DNA from: Trichomonas vaginalis G3
Lineage: Eukaryota > Parabasalia > Trichomonadida > Trichomonadidae
Reading direction: 5' to 3'
DNA: 64,000 bases
NCBI RefSeq assembly: GCF_026262505.1
Contig: NC_067206.1
Location: forward strand, 21,202,172-21,266,171
Shown here: positions 48,426 through 62,236 of the stretch, piece after piece
Layout: every line of letters begins with the position of its first letter
Position numbering within the stretch: the stretch's first letter is position 1
Made by a program: the position numbers and the translations under genes
Notes under the pieces: generated by a model
Database searches by the model: none
The model's input: the letters and a program-made list of their open reading frames with translations, nothing else
What the model was told of the DNA's origin: nothing

Positions 48426-50845
48426 TGTAATAAACAGAAATTCATCAAAAGTGACAGCTCTCAATTTTTGACATTTGTAAATTCTAAATTGAATGAGAAA
48501 AATGAAATAACACTAAGCATAATACAATATTCTAGATTTAATTATAATTAGGAAAAAGTTAGTTTTGAGAGTACTTTTCATAGGCATATAGAATGAAATC
48601 TTCTGAAAAATAATATCACATAAACTCATATTATTTTCTAATATATAACTATTTTATATAAAAATCAAATTCAATGATCTTAAAAGCGAAGGATAAACCT
48701 CAAAATTTACGAATATAATGAGTGGGAATATAATGCTTATCTATCATAAAACCATATGAAATATCAATTTTTGCTTTACGCCTAATTTTTGACGACAATT
48801 AGCAAAAAATGTTAAATGTTAACACTCAGTCCATTTGAATATGAAAAATAAAATTGACTTTGATTAAATGTTTTTATTTATCATGCAATTCTTCTTGCGA
48901 CCAAAGATTTGAATAAAAGTTCAAAAAATAAGATAGCTTAAAAAATAATATACGGTAGTGTTTACTAATAGATGAATAGTATATAAATTCTATTAAAATG
49001 GATTTGATCCAAAAAAATATATAAAATTTGATCATAAATAAAATCGTTTTAAATTACTTCTTCATTTAAATTATAACAATTATTTTTGATTTTTATTTAT
49101 CATCCACATTCAAATTTGAATCTTATCACAAAAGAAGGACCACTTTTATGACTACTGCCAAATCTATAAACAGAGAATGGCTATTTGAAGCTAAAAGAAG
49201 AATAGAAGAAGGTGAATATTACAAAAGTGTGGGAAAGGAAGTTGAATTGGAAAATGGTAAAATTAAATTGAATGTTGCCGAAAATACAATAAGAAGAGCA
49301 TTTCAACTTCAAGAAATCGAATTACCAAAAGTTAGTCGCGGCAGAAAACCAAATCCACCAACATTTGAACAAAAACAATTAATTAATTCTTGTGTTTCAC
49401 AATATAAAGGAGGAATTTCAAAAACTTATTTATTGATTAAAAGGTTTCAAAATATTGTTCAAAATCCCGATTGTGAGAAAGAAAAAGAAGAAATTGCAAA
49501 AGAATTTGAAAATATAGAAGATTTGACAAAAGATCAAATTTTTGACAATTTACAAAAAATAAAGCCTCATCAAGTGGAAAAATTTATGATGGAATCAGGT
49601 TTATCTTCAAAAAGAGATTACAAACCAGCAGATCCACCTACCAAATATCGTGCCATATCAAAGAATTTGATATGGCACTGCGATATTCATTACCTTCACG
49701 GTAATGTTTCTTTTCCATTCTTTGCCATATTGAATGATATGACACGTAAAGTTCTCAAAACTAAATTATTGAAAAACAAGTCTTCCAACTCAACAGCGAA
49801 TATTTTAAGAAAACTTTTAGAGGAGTTTATCCCTTACTGCATCTGGACCGATAACGGCGGTGAAAACCGCGGTGAATTCGGCCAGGTTATGCAGGAAAAC
49901 GGAATAGTTTGGAAGCACACCTTGCCGTATATGCCAAGACAGAACGGCAAGGTGGAGCGCCTGTGGCCAAGCTTAGAAAAGTTTTTGCCAGACGAGTTGG
50001 ATGATATTCAACAAATCAAGGACTCAGTTCAGCAGTTCATTGAAAAATACAACAATACACCACATTTATCTCTCGATATTAATCCAAAAACGAATAGTAA
50101 TTACACTCCTAACGAATTATTCGAAGTTTCAAAATTTTGGTACGAGCCAGAAATGCAAAAATGGGAGTTATATATCAAAGAGGAATGGGTTTTAGCAAAA
50201 TTTGAATAATTACATCATTTTAAATGACTTCTAAACAATTTTATTTATGATCAAATTTTATATATCTTTTTGGATCAAATCCATTTTAATAGAATTTATA
50301 TACTATTCATCTATTAGTAAACACTACCGTATATTATTTTTAAGCTATCTTATTTTTTGAAATTTTATTCAAATCTTTGGTCGCAAGAAGAATTGCATGA
50401 TAAATAAAAACATTTAATCAAAGTCAATTTTATTTTTCATATTCAAATGGACTGAGTGTTAACATTTAACATTTTTTGCTAATTGTCGTCAAAAATTAGG
50501 CGTAAAGCAAAAATTGATATTTCATATGGTTTTATGATAGATAAGCATTATATTCCCACTCATTATATTCGTAAATTTTGAGGTTTATCCTTCGCTTTTA
50601 AGATCATTGAATTTGATTTTTATATAAAATAGTTATATATTAGAAAATAATATGAGTTTATGTGATATTATTTTTCAGAAGATTTTGTGTTCTTCTTCAA
50701 AATTTTATTTTTTATTAAAAAGAATCTTTACAAAATATACATTTACTTTAATTAATATTTAAAAACGTGCTCTATCAAAAGTTCCAAAAATTCAATATTA
50801 TAGCTTTTCTGAGGTGTCACTTTTGATGAATTTCTGTTTTCAACA
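48426..50845 (+). mobile_element. DNA transposon copy 7
   Basis: Complete. Shares the A variant (50732) with copy 6. Confidence 0.93.
49148..50209 (+). CDS. DDE integrase-type transposase (copy 7)
   Basis: Same 353-residue protein, intact. Confidence 0.93.
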   Translation: MTTAKSINREWLFEAKRRIEEGEYYKSVGKEVELENGKIKLNVAENTIRRAFQLQEIELPKVSRGRKPNPPTFEQKQLINSCVSQYKGGISKTYLLIKRFQNIVQNPDCEKEKEEIAKEFENIEDLTKDQIFDNLQKIKPHQVEKFMMESGLSSKRDYKPADPPTKYRAISKNLIWHCDIHYLHGNVSFPFFAILNDMTRKVLKTKLLKNKSSNSTANILRKLLEEFIPYCIWTDNGGENRGEFGQVMQENGIVWKHTLPYMPRQNGKVERLWPSLEKFLPDELDDIQQIKDSVQQFIEKYNNTPHLSLDINPKTNSNYTPNELFEVSKFWYEPEMQKWELYIKEEWVLAKFE

Positions 50846-51967
50846 CTAGACAAAAACAATTATATTAGATGCACATGATTAACATCTCTTGGTCTGATGA
50901 TGTTTTTCAATTAAAAGATTATTATATACAGTTGAATTTACAAAATTCTTAATTCATAATTGCATGGCACAAGAGAGGTATGATCTGCTTATATGTTAAT
51001 GATAGATATACCATATTATTTCCATTACTATAAATAACTTAAAGAAATATATCTTCTAAGTGTATTTTTTGTTCAATTTTGTTTGAAAAAAAAATTAAAA
51101 CGCATTTCTTATCTTGTTTAGCTTTGATAAGTTGGATTAAATAATATTACTAAATACAAATCATGATAACAATTATATATCCATGCTAAATGCCTGAAGA
51201 TCTGGTGAAAATATTGAGATATGCCTCACTTCCATCATTTCGTCTTACCACATAAAAATATGTGATTTTTAAAACAAGTTAGCTGATATGCTTTTAACAA
51301 AACCGAATCAAAAGTATTCAAAAAAATCTGAAATTGTAAAATATCTTAATCAAAAATAAAGGGTTGATCTTCATTTTCGGGATTTCAAAAAAATTTGGAA
51401 TTTCACCTCCCAAACACACAGATTGTCCAGTTCATTGGCATAGAGAATATCCGATTTCCAGTGTTTTACTCTGAATCTTATTAGTTAAATACCGAATTTC
51501 GAACATAAATTCATCAAAATCGAATAAAGAGACTACCAAAAACGACACAAATATAATCAAGTCACAATCATTTAACAGGAACTCCTTAAATGAAGATTTT
51601 TACAATTTTAATCTCTATATTTTAGAAAAAAATATGCTCAGTCACAAACACAATTACTATGTTATGGAACAAGGCATTGACACTCGAATCTCTGGCCAAT
51701 TCGAGGAACATCCAAAATTTCAATAATCTTATCCCACAGAATCCATAGCCCAAAAACTTTAATTTGCATAGTACATTTGAAGACGAATAATATTAGTCCA
51801 ATTTTTTTTAACTTTGAAATTTTCAAAGATACAAAATTTATTACATTTAGAATTAATGCATTAATATATGCATTTGTTCCGTACCGAAAATGAACTTTAC
51901 AAAAAGTGACATGAAAAGTCTTAATTACATTAAAGCCAAATGTAAACTTCATTGAGAAAAAGCAGTT

Positions 51968-53455
51968 TTGTCTCGTATTCAACGTAAAATCTTCAAAAGA
52001 AGACTAAACAAAAAGTGCTACACTGATAACAAAGATGAATTTCACATGGAACGCGATGATTCAATAACTGCAGAGTTGCGACATACAATTGCGGAAAATG
52101 TATGGACAACCACATGTAATGGTGGAGAACCATCGTATCTTTCAGAGGTCGAATTACTTGATTTTTATGGTGAAATCAATCAAAGAGCAAAAGGTCTTGC
52201 ATGTGAAAAGGTAATCGAAGCTTATCAGATTGCCTACGAATTACTGGAGTATAGATACAGCAGAGCTTTATATCTAGCTGGCCTTGTTCATCCAGACGAA
52301 TTTCCAACAAGAGGAAAAAGAATTGTTTACTTCGCTAGAAGTATATCTCCCCTCAAGATCATGGTTAAACAGAGTTTGCTCTGATCTCAACATTGAGATC
52401 AAAAGCTCAAAAGAAAATGAGGAAAAACGAGCAAAGTACTGTAACACAGCAACAGTTGCTAACTTCTTACATTAATTTCAGTATACGGCAGGAATTGATC
52501 CATGGAATAAGTGGAGTATTTATGAAACATCTCTGCTTCATCAAAGCGTTACAAAGTTATCTGCACTGAAAGCAACCCTCCTTTAACCAAAGAAGAGCAT
52601 GAATTTGTGCTTGTTACTAGTATCTTCCCATATAATTCTGAAGGATACCGGATGAAACCATTTATTATTGTTCCAGGAATATAAAATTGTTCACAGGAAC
52701 TCCGCTCCGTGAGAGCATTCCTTACAGGACAATCTTATGGATGGATGACAAAGAAGATATGGGATATCTTTAATTTAACTTTTATTATCGAAATCCAGAG
52801 ATATCGCTCAAGTCTTGATGCTATCACAGCAGCTCAGCATAATATCGTATTCGGTGATAATCATATCAGCCGAGTAAGTTATTTTACTTGCAAACTTTTG
52901 AGTCTCTTCAGAATTGAACTCTTGACATTTCCAGCTTACTGCACAGTAGTTCTCCAGTTATTTGATGTAGGATGTGCAGCATCTTTGAGATCAAAGAATA
53001 ACAGGTTAAAATATGTTCCGCTTTACACATATGAGCAAGATAATTTATCAAATACCCCAAAACCAAGGTTAAAAATTGTAAGAATTTTAATTGATGCTTG
53101 TGATTAAGTCAATGCATCAGTATGGTATTCATCCGTGGAACCCAGATAAAGCCTTATCCAACGAATTAACAAACAAAACATCAAACGCAATACCAAATCC
53201 CACATATATATTTAATTCTTCTTGCAAAAAATTAACATCTGACGCCGAATTACTTAAAATTGCGCAATTTGAAGCAATCAAATTCAAACATTAAATCAAG
53301 CACTGATAGTTATTGTAACAAATATTTCGAATTATTTAGATTATTATCCTCCAAATACAAAAATTCTCAGCAAAGGGATGAAATTGAGTCAATTTAATGG
53401 AGCAAAACGAAGTGAGGTGAAATTCACCACTTTGACACCTCGTATTTTTCAGATA
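51968..53455 (+). pseudogene. pogo-like transposase relic, segment G
   Basis: Copy of the relic at 4858-6345. Confidence 0.85.
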
Positions 53456-55299
53456 TATCGATTAATATTGAGTTTTATTGGGATGGAAAACATACTGAAA
53501 AACCTGCAATATCAACACCTTTTTATATAATATTGAATAAATAAAAATTTGTTTTTATTTTCCAAAAAGATATATGATACATTTTTATTATACAGGTTAA
53601 AAACTGTCTAGCTTTTGCTTTTAGTGCTCGACCAGAGGCATACATTGAAAATACAATCCTCTCCATGGTTTTTGTGTAGGATCTGATCTTCTCAAAACGA
53701 TGATATTGACTATTATTATATGAATTGAATGTATTTATGAATATTTCGAAATTTTAATATAAATAATTTATTAAAAATAAAAATTGAACGTAAGTACAAA
53801 AAATATAATTTGAAAGCAAATTAAAAATTAACGATACGATAATTTGGAACTTTTACCTTTTGCCAATAAATATAAAAATAAAATTTTGGGAATTGGAACT
53901 TAAGAGTAGAGAGACCTTTGTTGATATGTATGAGGCTATGTATTTATGTGTAGATCTGAGTAAGCTTGGTTATCATATAGCGGTTTCTGATGAAATTGAG
54001 AACCTCGGAGACCCAAGACCTTTGTTGATATGTATGAGGCTATGTATTTGTGCGTAGTCATTAAACCCATTCTTGCAAATTAGAATATTATTTTATTTGT
54101 TATATTGAGCTTTCTTCCTGATAATTTGCATATCTTCAAAATCATTAAAGTAAGTAAAATCAGTTGTTTTTTCGGTGATTAATCTTAATTCTTCGCATTA
54201 TATTTCTTTTTTTTGAAAAATCTTACTGTTTGGGGAAATTCTCTTTGCGAAATCTGTTGGCCTGAGGATTATCTGGTTGAATAAAAATATGTTCAATTCC
54301 CCTTTCGCATAATAATTAATGAAATTGTGTTTTATTTTCGAGAGTGTGCAAAACGTTCCCACTTCTTGAGAGGTACGTTTTGCAAATTTTTTTCTTTCAT
54401 ACATAGAAGATTTTTGGAAGATGATTGATCTCTACATGATATTATATCATATTTCTACATTGAGTCCTTAACAATATTAAATTGCAGGGTTTTCAAATCA
54501 AAAAACTAACTTTCGCTCTTTCAGGTCAAATCAGCAAGGCTCTTCTATATAGGTGTTGGATATATTATCAAACTGAAATGAAACTTTCCAGAGATGTCCA
54601 TAAAATTATTTTGCAAAACATCCCTCTCAAAAAGTGGGAACGTTTTTGCAATTTTTCTTTATTTTTTGTACCATTATCGGTCCATAGAGCGAAATGGGGA
54701 CCAGGTATTGTGCTTAATGCACGTTTGAGTACATTTGTTGTATACTCTGCAGTTTTCTGAGAAAAAGATTATGAGTGATCTCGTTTTTTCTTAAAGTCAT
54801 TTTTTTCTTATCAAAAAAAATTAAAATTACGTAAAACTATGACAAAATTACGTAATTCACAATTTTAATGCTGAAAAATAGGAATATAAGCTTATAATAC
54901 TACAGGTAGATTGAGCATCGATGCGCGCTAATGCCAACATGATTAATTTGAGTCGGTTTTATATATTATTGGAAATTAATCACAAATTGTCCATGAATAT
55001 AAGTTATATTCTTCGATATTATGAGTTAATGAAGGCTACAATATTTGTAATCATGATTGGCTAGTTAAAATCTATTAGAATAAAAGAAATTGTAATTTAA
55101 TAATATTGAATTGACATTTTAAATAATTTGAGGTCTAATCCATTATGAGTATGGTTATTACAGGTCACTTATTATTATTCTTTGATATACAAAGAGTTAA
55201 AACGATTTGGTAATGAGATATTGTAGAAAATAAAAATAACTGTAATCTATTGAAACTGATAAAAAAAATTAAATCCATTTATTTTTTATTCATATGTTA

Positions 55300-55647
55300 T
55301 TATTGATGAGAATTAGATTCATTTAAAATTGAATACATATTTTTGAGAGAGTCAAAAATTTCAGGATCGATTTCATCTTCGCATTCATCCAAATATATTC
55401 TAAGCTCGGAATTTTCAAATGCATTCAAAATATTGGCAAAGTTTTCTTTACAAGAAGAGTTAAATAAAATTTCTTGTAAACAATTAATAATAAATTTTGG
55501 GTTAAATTCAACAAAATCCGAAAGAATTTCAAACACCTTTTCAAATTTGTCATTAAATATCGAAAGGGATATTGAATCTTTTATGATAATAGCGATGAGG
55601 ATATTTATCAAAATTTCCTTATTTTTGAAGAGTGCGGGATAAATTTG
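55300..55647 (-). pseudogene. Helical-repeat gene relic, segment G
   Basis: Copy of 8189-8536. Confidence 0.5.
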
Positions 55648-55754
55648 TCAAGTGTCACTTTTCAATAACCTTAAATTACGCTGTTCTAATTTTTTAAAAA
55701 ATAACCTTAAATTATATTTGAAGAAATTATGTCTATGATATATGTTTTATTCTA

Positions 55755-56755
55755 GAATCTTGGAGTTTTCATGCACTACACAAGAGCTCCAAGGTTCCAA
55801 GAGTGAATGCTCAATAGCAATTATAGAGATGTACCTTTTCAAAATGACTTTTACTGATTAAATTTAATCAATAGAAGACATTTTGAAAAGGTACCTCTAC
55901 AATTAGATATACAAGAGATTCAAAGCTTCATTTCAGATAGATTTGAAACTTTGAAACTCTTGGTAGATTTTGAGTGAATGCTGACAATCATCTTTGAGAA
56001 GGTTTTCTTAAAGAAAACCTTCTCAAAGAGGTTTCTCAGGAGCCCTGAGGCTCCCTTTCGTAATGATTGGGAGCCTTGGGGCTCCTGAGACGAAGAATGG
56101 CTTCGCCGAATCTTTGATCAGCAGAGGCCAAATGAAAAGGCCTCTACTGATGGATTCTCAGGAGCCCTGAGGCTCCCTTTCGTAATGATTGGGAGCCTTG
56201 GGGCTCCTGAGACGAAGAATGGCTTCGCCGAATCTTTGATCAGCAGAGGCCAAATGAAAAGGCCTCTGCTGATGGATTCTCAGGAGCCCTGAGGCTCCCT
56301 TTCGTAATGATTGGGAGCCTTGGGGCTCCTGAGACGAAGAATGGCTTCGCCGAATCTTTGATCAGCAGAGGCCAAATGAAAAGGCCTCTGCTGATGGATT
56401 CTCAGGAGCCCTGAGGCTCCCTTTCGTAATGATTGGGAGCCTTGGGGCTCCTGCAGCAGAGTATCGCTCCGCTCCATTAATTTTTTTTAAAAAAAAGTGC
56501 CGTGTGGCAAATTTGTCCTGTTCCCTCTCCTAACACATAACTCCACAACTACCCAAGTACTATATTGCCACTCCTTCCCGCATTGCATTTGAGAAACATT
56601 AAAAGTGGCGACAAGTGCACTTGCCATGGCATATTGTTGCGCGTATATACTACTTCTAATGAAAGAAGCAGTATATACGCGCAATTCGAGTGAGATTGCA
56701 GCAGAAAGTCGAGAAGAGAGCCCTTTCTTAAGGTTAGGACTCCCTTCTCGACTTT
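55755..56755. other. Hairpin-dense block, segment G
   Basis: Copy of 8644-9644. Confidence 0.8.
56034..56453. repeat. 122-bp minisatellite, 3 copies plus 54 bp (segment G)
   Basis: Same copy number and A, G, G order as segments A-C. Confidence 0.95.
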
Positions 56756-56774
56756 ATTATACAATGAAATATAA

Positions 56775-57086
56775 ATCATAGTATATTTTTGTCACTTTTC
56801 ACATCGTATTACCCCGATAGAAACAAAACAAAACGACTTTCTTGATATATCAATAAATGGCACGGATAATTTATTGGATGCATTGGAAAAATATTTTAAT
56901 ACATATCCTATTGAGCAAAATCGATTTCAAAAAGATGAAATATTAGAATGGCCCAAGTATTTAATCATACAATTAAACTTTCGTAAGACGAAATGGTGGA
57001 AGTGAAGTGATGTTGAAACCTTGATATTTCCTCGAAATTTCTACAAAACATATATTAGACATAAAGCATATATCTTATTTTATTAA
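56775..57086 (+). pseudogene. USP deubiquitinase relic, segment G
   Basis: Copy of 9664-9975. Confidence 0.75.
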
Positions 57087-57208
57087 GAATGTTGAATAAT
57101 AATATTATTAAATATTAAGCTTTAAAAAAGCTAATTAAATTCAAAAATGAATATATATTATTATTGGATAAATATTAATCAGAACAAATGATTTTTTTAT
57201 TAATGCTA

Positions 57209-59626
57209 TGTAATAAACAGAAATTCATCAAAAGTGACAGCTCTCAATTTTTGACATTTGTAAATTCTAAATTGAATGAGAAAAATGAAATAACACTAAG
57301 CATAATACAATATTCTAGATTTAATTATAATTAGGAAAAAGTTAGTTTTGAGAGTACTTTTCATAGGCATATAGAATGAAATCTTCTGAAAAATAATATC
57401 ACATAAACTCATATTATTTTCTAATATATAACTATTTTATATAAAAATCAAATTCAATGATCTTAAAAGCGAAGGATAAACCTCAAAATTTACGAATATA
57501 ATGAGTGGGAATATAATGCTTATCTATCATAAAACCATATGAAATATCAATTTTTGCTTTACGCCTAATTTTTGACGACAATTAGCAAAAAATGTTAAAT
57601 GTTAACACTCAGTCCATTTGAATATGAAAAATAAAATTGACTTTGATTAAATGTTTTTATTTATCATGCAATTCTTCTTGCGACCAAAGATTTGAATAAA
57701 AGTTCAAAAAATAAGATAGCTTAAAAAATAATATACGGTAGTGTTTACTAATAGATGAATAGTATATAAATTCTATTAAAATGGATTTGATCCAAAAAAA
57801 TATATAAAATTTGATCATAAATAAAATCGTTTTAAATTACTTCTTCATTTAAATTATAACAATTATTTTTGATTTTTATTTATCATCCACATTCAAATTT
57901 GAATCTTATCACAAAAGAAGGACCACTTTTATGACTACTGCCAAATCTATAAACAGAGAATGGCTATTTGAAGCTAAAAGAAGAATAGAAGAAGGTGAAT
58001 ATTACAAAAGTGTGGGAAAGGAAGTTGAATTGGAAAATGGTAAAATTAAATTGAATGTTGCCGAAAATACAATAAGAAGAGCATTTCAACTTCAAGAAAT
58101 CGAATTACCAAAAGTTAGTCGCGGCAGAAAACCAAATCCACCAACATTTGAACAAAAACAATTAATTAATTCTTGTGTTTCACAATATAAAGGAGGAATT
58201 TCAAAAACTTATTTATTGATTAAAAGGTTTCAAAATATTGTTCAAAATCCCGATTGTGAGAAAGAAAAAGAAGAAATTGCAAAAGAATTTGAAAATATAG
58301 AAGATTTGACAAAAGATCAAATTTTTGACAATTTACAAAAAATAAAGCCTCATCAAGTGGAAAAATTTATGATGGAATCAGGTTTATCTTCAAAAAGAGA
58401 TTACAAACCAGCAGATCCACCTACCAAATATCGTGCCATATCAAAGAATTTGATATGGCACTGCGATATTCATTACCTTCACGGTAATGTTTCTTTTCCA
58501 TTCTTTGCCATATTGAATGATATGACACGTAAAGTTCTCAAAACTAAATTATTGAAAAACAAGTCTTCCAACTCAACAGCGAATATTTTAAGAAAACTTT
58601 TAGAGGAGTTTATCCCTTACTGCATCTGGACCGATAACGGCGGTGAAAACCGCGGTGAATTCGGCCAGGTTATGCAGGAAAACGGAATAGTTTGGAAGCA
58701 CACCTTGCCGTATATGCCAAGACAGAACGGCAAGGTGGAGCGCCTGTGGCCAAGCTTAGAAAAGTTTTTGCCAGACGAGTTGGATGATATTCAACAAATC
58801 AAGGACTCAGTTCAGCAGTTCATTGAAAAATACAACAATACACCACATTTATCTCTCGATATTAATCCAAAAACGAATAGTAATTACACTCCTAACGAAT
58901 TATTCGAAGTTTCAAAATTTTGGTACGAGCCAGAAATGCAAAAATGGGAGTTATATATCAAAGAGGAATGGGTTTTAGCAAAATTTGAATAATTACATCA
59001 TTTTAAATGACTTCTAAACAATTTTATTTATGATCAAATTTTATATATCTTTTTGGATCAAATCCATTTTAATAGAATTTATATACTATTCATCTATTAG
59101 TAAACACTACCGTATATTATTTTTAAGCTATCTTATTTTTAAATTTTATTCAAATCTTTGGTCGCAAGAAGAATTGCATGATAAATAAAAACATTTAATC
59201 AAAGTCAATTTTATTTTTCATATTCAAATGGACTGAGTGTTAACATTTAACATTTTTTGCTAATTGTCGTCAAAAATTAGGCGTAAAGCAAAAATTGATA
59301 TTTCATATGGTTTTATGATAGATAAGCATTATATTCCCACTCATTATATTCGTAAATTTTGAGGTTTATCCTTCGCTTTTAAGATCATTGAATTTGATTT
59401 TTATATAAAATAGTTATATATTAGAAAATAATATGAGTTTATGTGATATTATTTTTCAGAAGATTTTGTGTTCTTCTTCAAAATTTTATTTTTTATTAAA
59501 AAGAATCTTTACGAAATATACATTTACTTTAATTAATATTTAAAAACGTGCTCTATCAAAAGTTCCAAAAATTCAATATTATAGCTTTTCTGAGGTGTCA
59601 CTTTTGATGAATTTCTGTTTTCAACA
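57209..59626 (+). mobile_element. DNA transposon copy 8
   Basis: Complete. Two bases are missing in the right arm near 59140 relative to other copies, outside the gene. Confidence 0.93.
57931..58992 (+). CDS. DDE integrase-type transposase (copy 8)
   Basis: Same 353-residue protein, intact. Confidence 0.93.
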   Translation: MTTAKSINREWLFEAKRRIEEGEYYKSVGKEVELENGKIKLNVAENTIRRAFQLQEIELPKVSRGRKPNPPTFEQKQLINSCVSQYKGGISKTYLLIKRFQNIVQNPDCEKEKEEIAKEFENIEDLTKDQIFDNLQKIKPHQVEKFMMESGLSSKRDYKPADPPTKYRAISKNLIWHCDIHYLHGNVSFPFFAILNDMTRKVLKTKLLKNKSSNSTANILRKLLEEFIPYCIWTDNGGENRGEFGQVMQENGIVWKHTLPYMPRQNGKVERLWPSLEKFLPDELDDIQQIKDSVQQFIEKYNNTPHLSLDINPKTNSNYTPNELFEVSKFWYEPEMQKWELYIKEEWVLAKFE

Positions 59627-60748
59627 CTAGACAAAAACAATTATATTAGATGCACATGATTAACATCTCTTGGTCTGATGATGTTTTTCAATTAAAAGAT
59701 TATTATATACAGTTGAATTTACAAAATTCTTAATTCATAATTGCATGGCACAAGAGAGGTATGATCTGCTTATATGTTAATGATAGATATACCATATTAT
59801 TTCCATTACTATAAATAACTTAAAGAAATATATCTTCTAAGTGTATTTTTTGTTCAATTTTGTTTGAAAAAAAAATTAAAACGCATTTCTTATCTTGTTT
59901 AGCTTTGATAAGTTGGATTAAATAATATTACTAAATACAAATCATGATAACAATTATATATCCATGCTAAATGCCTGAAGATCTGGTGAAAATATTGAGA
60001 TATGCCTCACTTCCATCATTTCGTCTTACCACATAAAAATATGTGATTTTTAAAACAAGTTAGCTGATATGCTTTTAACAAAACCGAATCAAAAGTATTC
60101 AAAAAAATCTGAAATTGTAAAATATCTTAATCAAAAATAAAGGGTTGATCTTCATTTTCGGGATTTCAAAAAAATTTGGAATTTCACCTCCCAAACACAC
60201 AGATTGTCCAGTTCATTGGCATAGAGAATATCCGATTTCCAGTGTTTTACTCTGAATCTTATTAGTTAAATACCGAATTTCGAACATAAATTCATCAAAA
60301 TCGAATAAAGAGACTACCAAAAACGACACAAATATAATCAAGTCACAATCATTTAACAGGAACTCCTTAAATGAAGATTTTTACAATTTTAATCTCTATA
60401 TTTTAGAAAAAAATATGCTCAGTCACAAACACAATTACTATGTTATGGAACAAGGCATTGACACTCGAATCTCTGGCCAATTCGAGGAACATCCAAAATT
60501 TCAATAATCTTATCCCACAGAATCCATAGCCCAAAAACTTTAATTTGCATAGTACATTTGAAGACGAATAATATTAGTCCAATTTTTTTTAACTTTGAAA
60601 TTTTCAAAGATACAAAATTTATTACATTTAGAATTAATGCATTAATATATGCATTTGTTCCGTACCGAAAATGAACTTTACAAAAAGTGACATGAAAAGT
60701 CTTAATTACATTAAAGCCAAATGTAAACTTCATTGAGAAAAAGCAGTT

Positions 60749-62236
60749 TTGTCTCGTATTCAACGTAAAATCTTCAAAAGAAGACTAAACAAAAAGTGCT
60801 ACACTGATAACAAAGATGAATTTCACATGGAACGCGATGATTCAATAACTGCAGAGTTGCGACATACAATTGCGGAAAATGTATGGACAACCACATGTAA
60901 TGGTGGAGAACCATCGTATCTTTCAGAGGTCGAATTACTTGATTTTTATGGTGAAATCAATCAAAGAGCAAAAGGTCTTGCATGTGAAAAGGTAATCGAA
61001 GCTTATCAGATTGCCTACGAATTACTGGAGTATAGATACAGCAGAGCTTTATATCTAGCTGGCCTTGTTCATCCAGACGAATTTCCAACAAGAGGAAAAA
61101 GAATTGTTTACTTCGCTAGAAGTATATCTCCCCTCAAGATCATGGTTAAACAGAGTTTGCTCTGATCTCAACATTGAGATCAAAAGCTCAAAAGAAAATG
61201 AGGAAAAACGAGCAAAGTACTGTAACACAGCAACAGTTGCTAACTTCTTACATTAATTTCAGTATACGGCAGGAATTGATCCATGGAATAAGTGGAGTAT
61301 TTATGAAACATCTCTGCTTCATCAAAGCGTTACAAAGTTATCTGCACTGAAAGCAACCCTCCTTTAACCAAAGAAGAGCATGAATTTGTGCTTGTTACTA
61401 GTATCTTCCCATATAATTCTGAAGGATACCGGATGAAACCATTTATTATTGTTCCAGGAATATAAAATTGTTCACAGGAACTCCGCTCCGTGAGAGCATT
61501 CCTTACAGGACAATCTTATGGATGGATGACAAAGAAGATATGGGATATCTTTAATTTAACTTTTATTATCGAAATCCAGAGATATCGCTCAAGTCTTGAT
61601 GCTATCACAGCAGCTCAGCATAATATCGTATTCGGTGATAATCATATCAGCCGAGTAAGTTATTTTACTTGCAAACTTTTGAGTCTCTTCAGAATTGAAC
61701 TCTTGACATTTCCAGCTTACTGCACAGTAGTTCTCCAGTTATTTGATGTAGGATGTGCAGCATCTTTGAGATCAAAGAATAACAGGTTAAAATATGTTCC
61801 GCTTTACACATATGAGCAAGATAATTTATCAAATACCCCAAAACCAAGGTTAAAAATTGTAAGAATTTTAATTGATGCTTGTGATTAAGTCAATGCATCA
61901 GTATGGTATTCATCCGTGGAACCCAGATAAAGCCTTATCCAACGAATTAACAAACAAAACATCAAACGCAATACCAAATCCCACATATATATTTAATTCT
62001 TCTTGCAAAAAATTAACATCTGACGCCGAATTACTTAAAATTGCGCAATTTGAAGCAATCAAATTCAAACATTAAATCAAGCACTGATAGTTATTGTAAC
62101 AAATATTTCGAATTATTTAGATTATTATCCTCCAAATACAAAAATTCTCAGCAAAGGGATGAAATTGAGTCAATTTAATGGAGCAAAACGAAGTGAGGTG
62201 AAATTCACCACTTTGACACCTCGTATTTTTCAGATA
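60749..62236 (+). pseudogene. pogo-like transposase relic, segment H
   Basis: Copy of the relic at 4858-6345. Confidence 0.85.
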
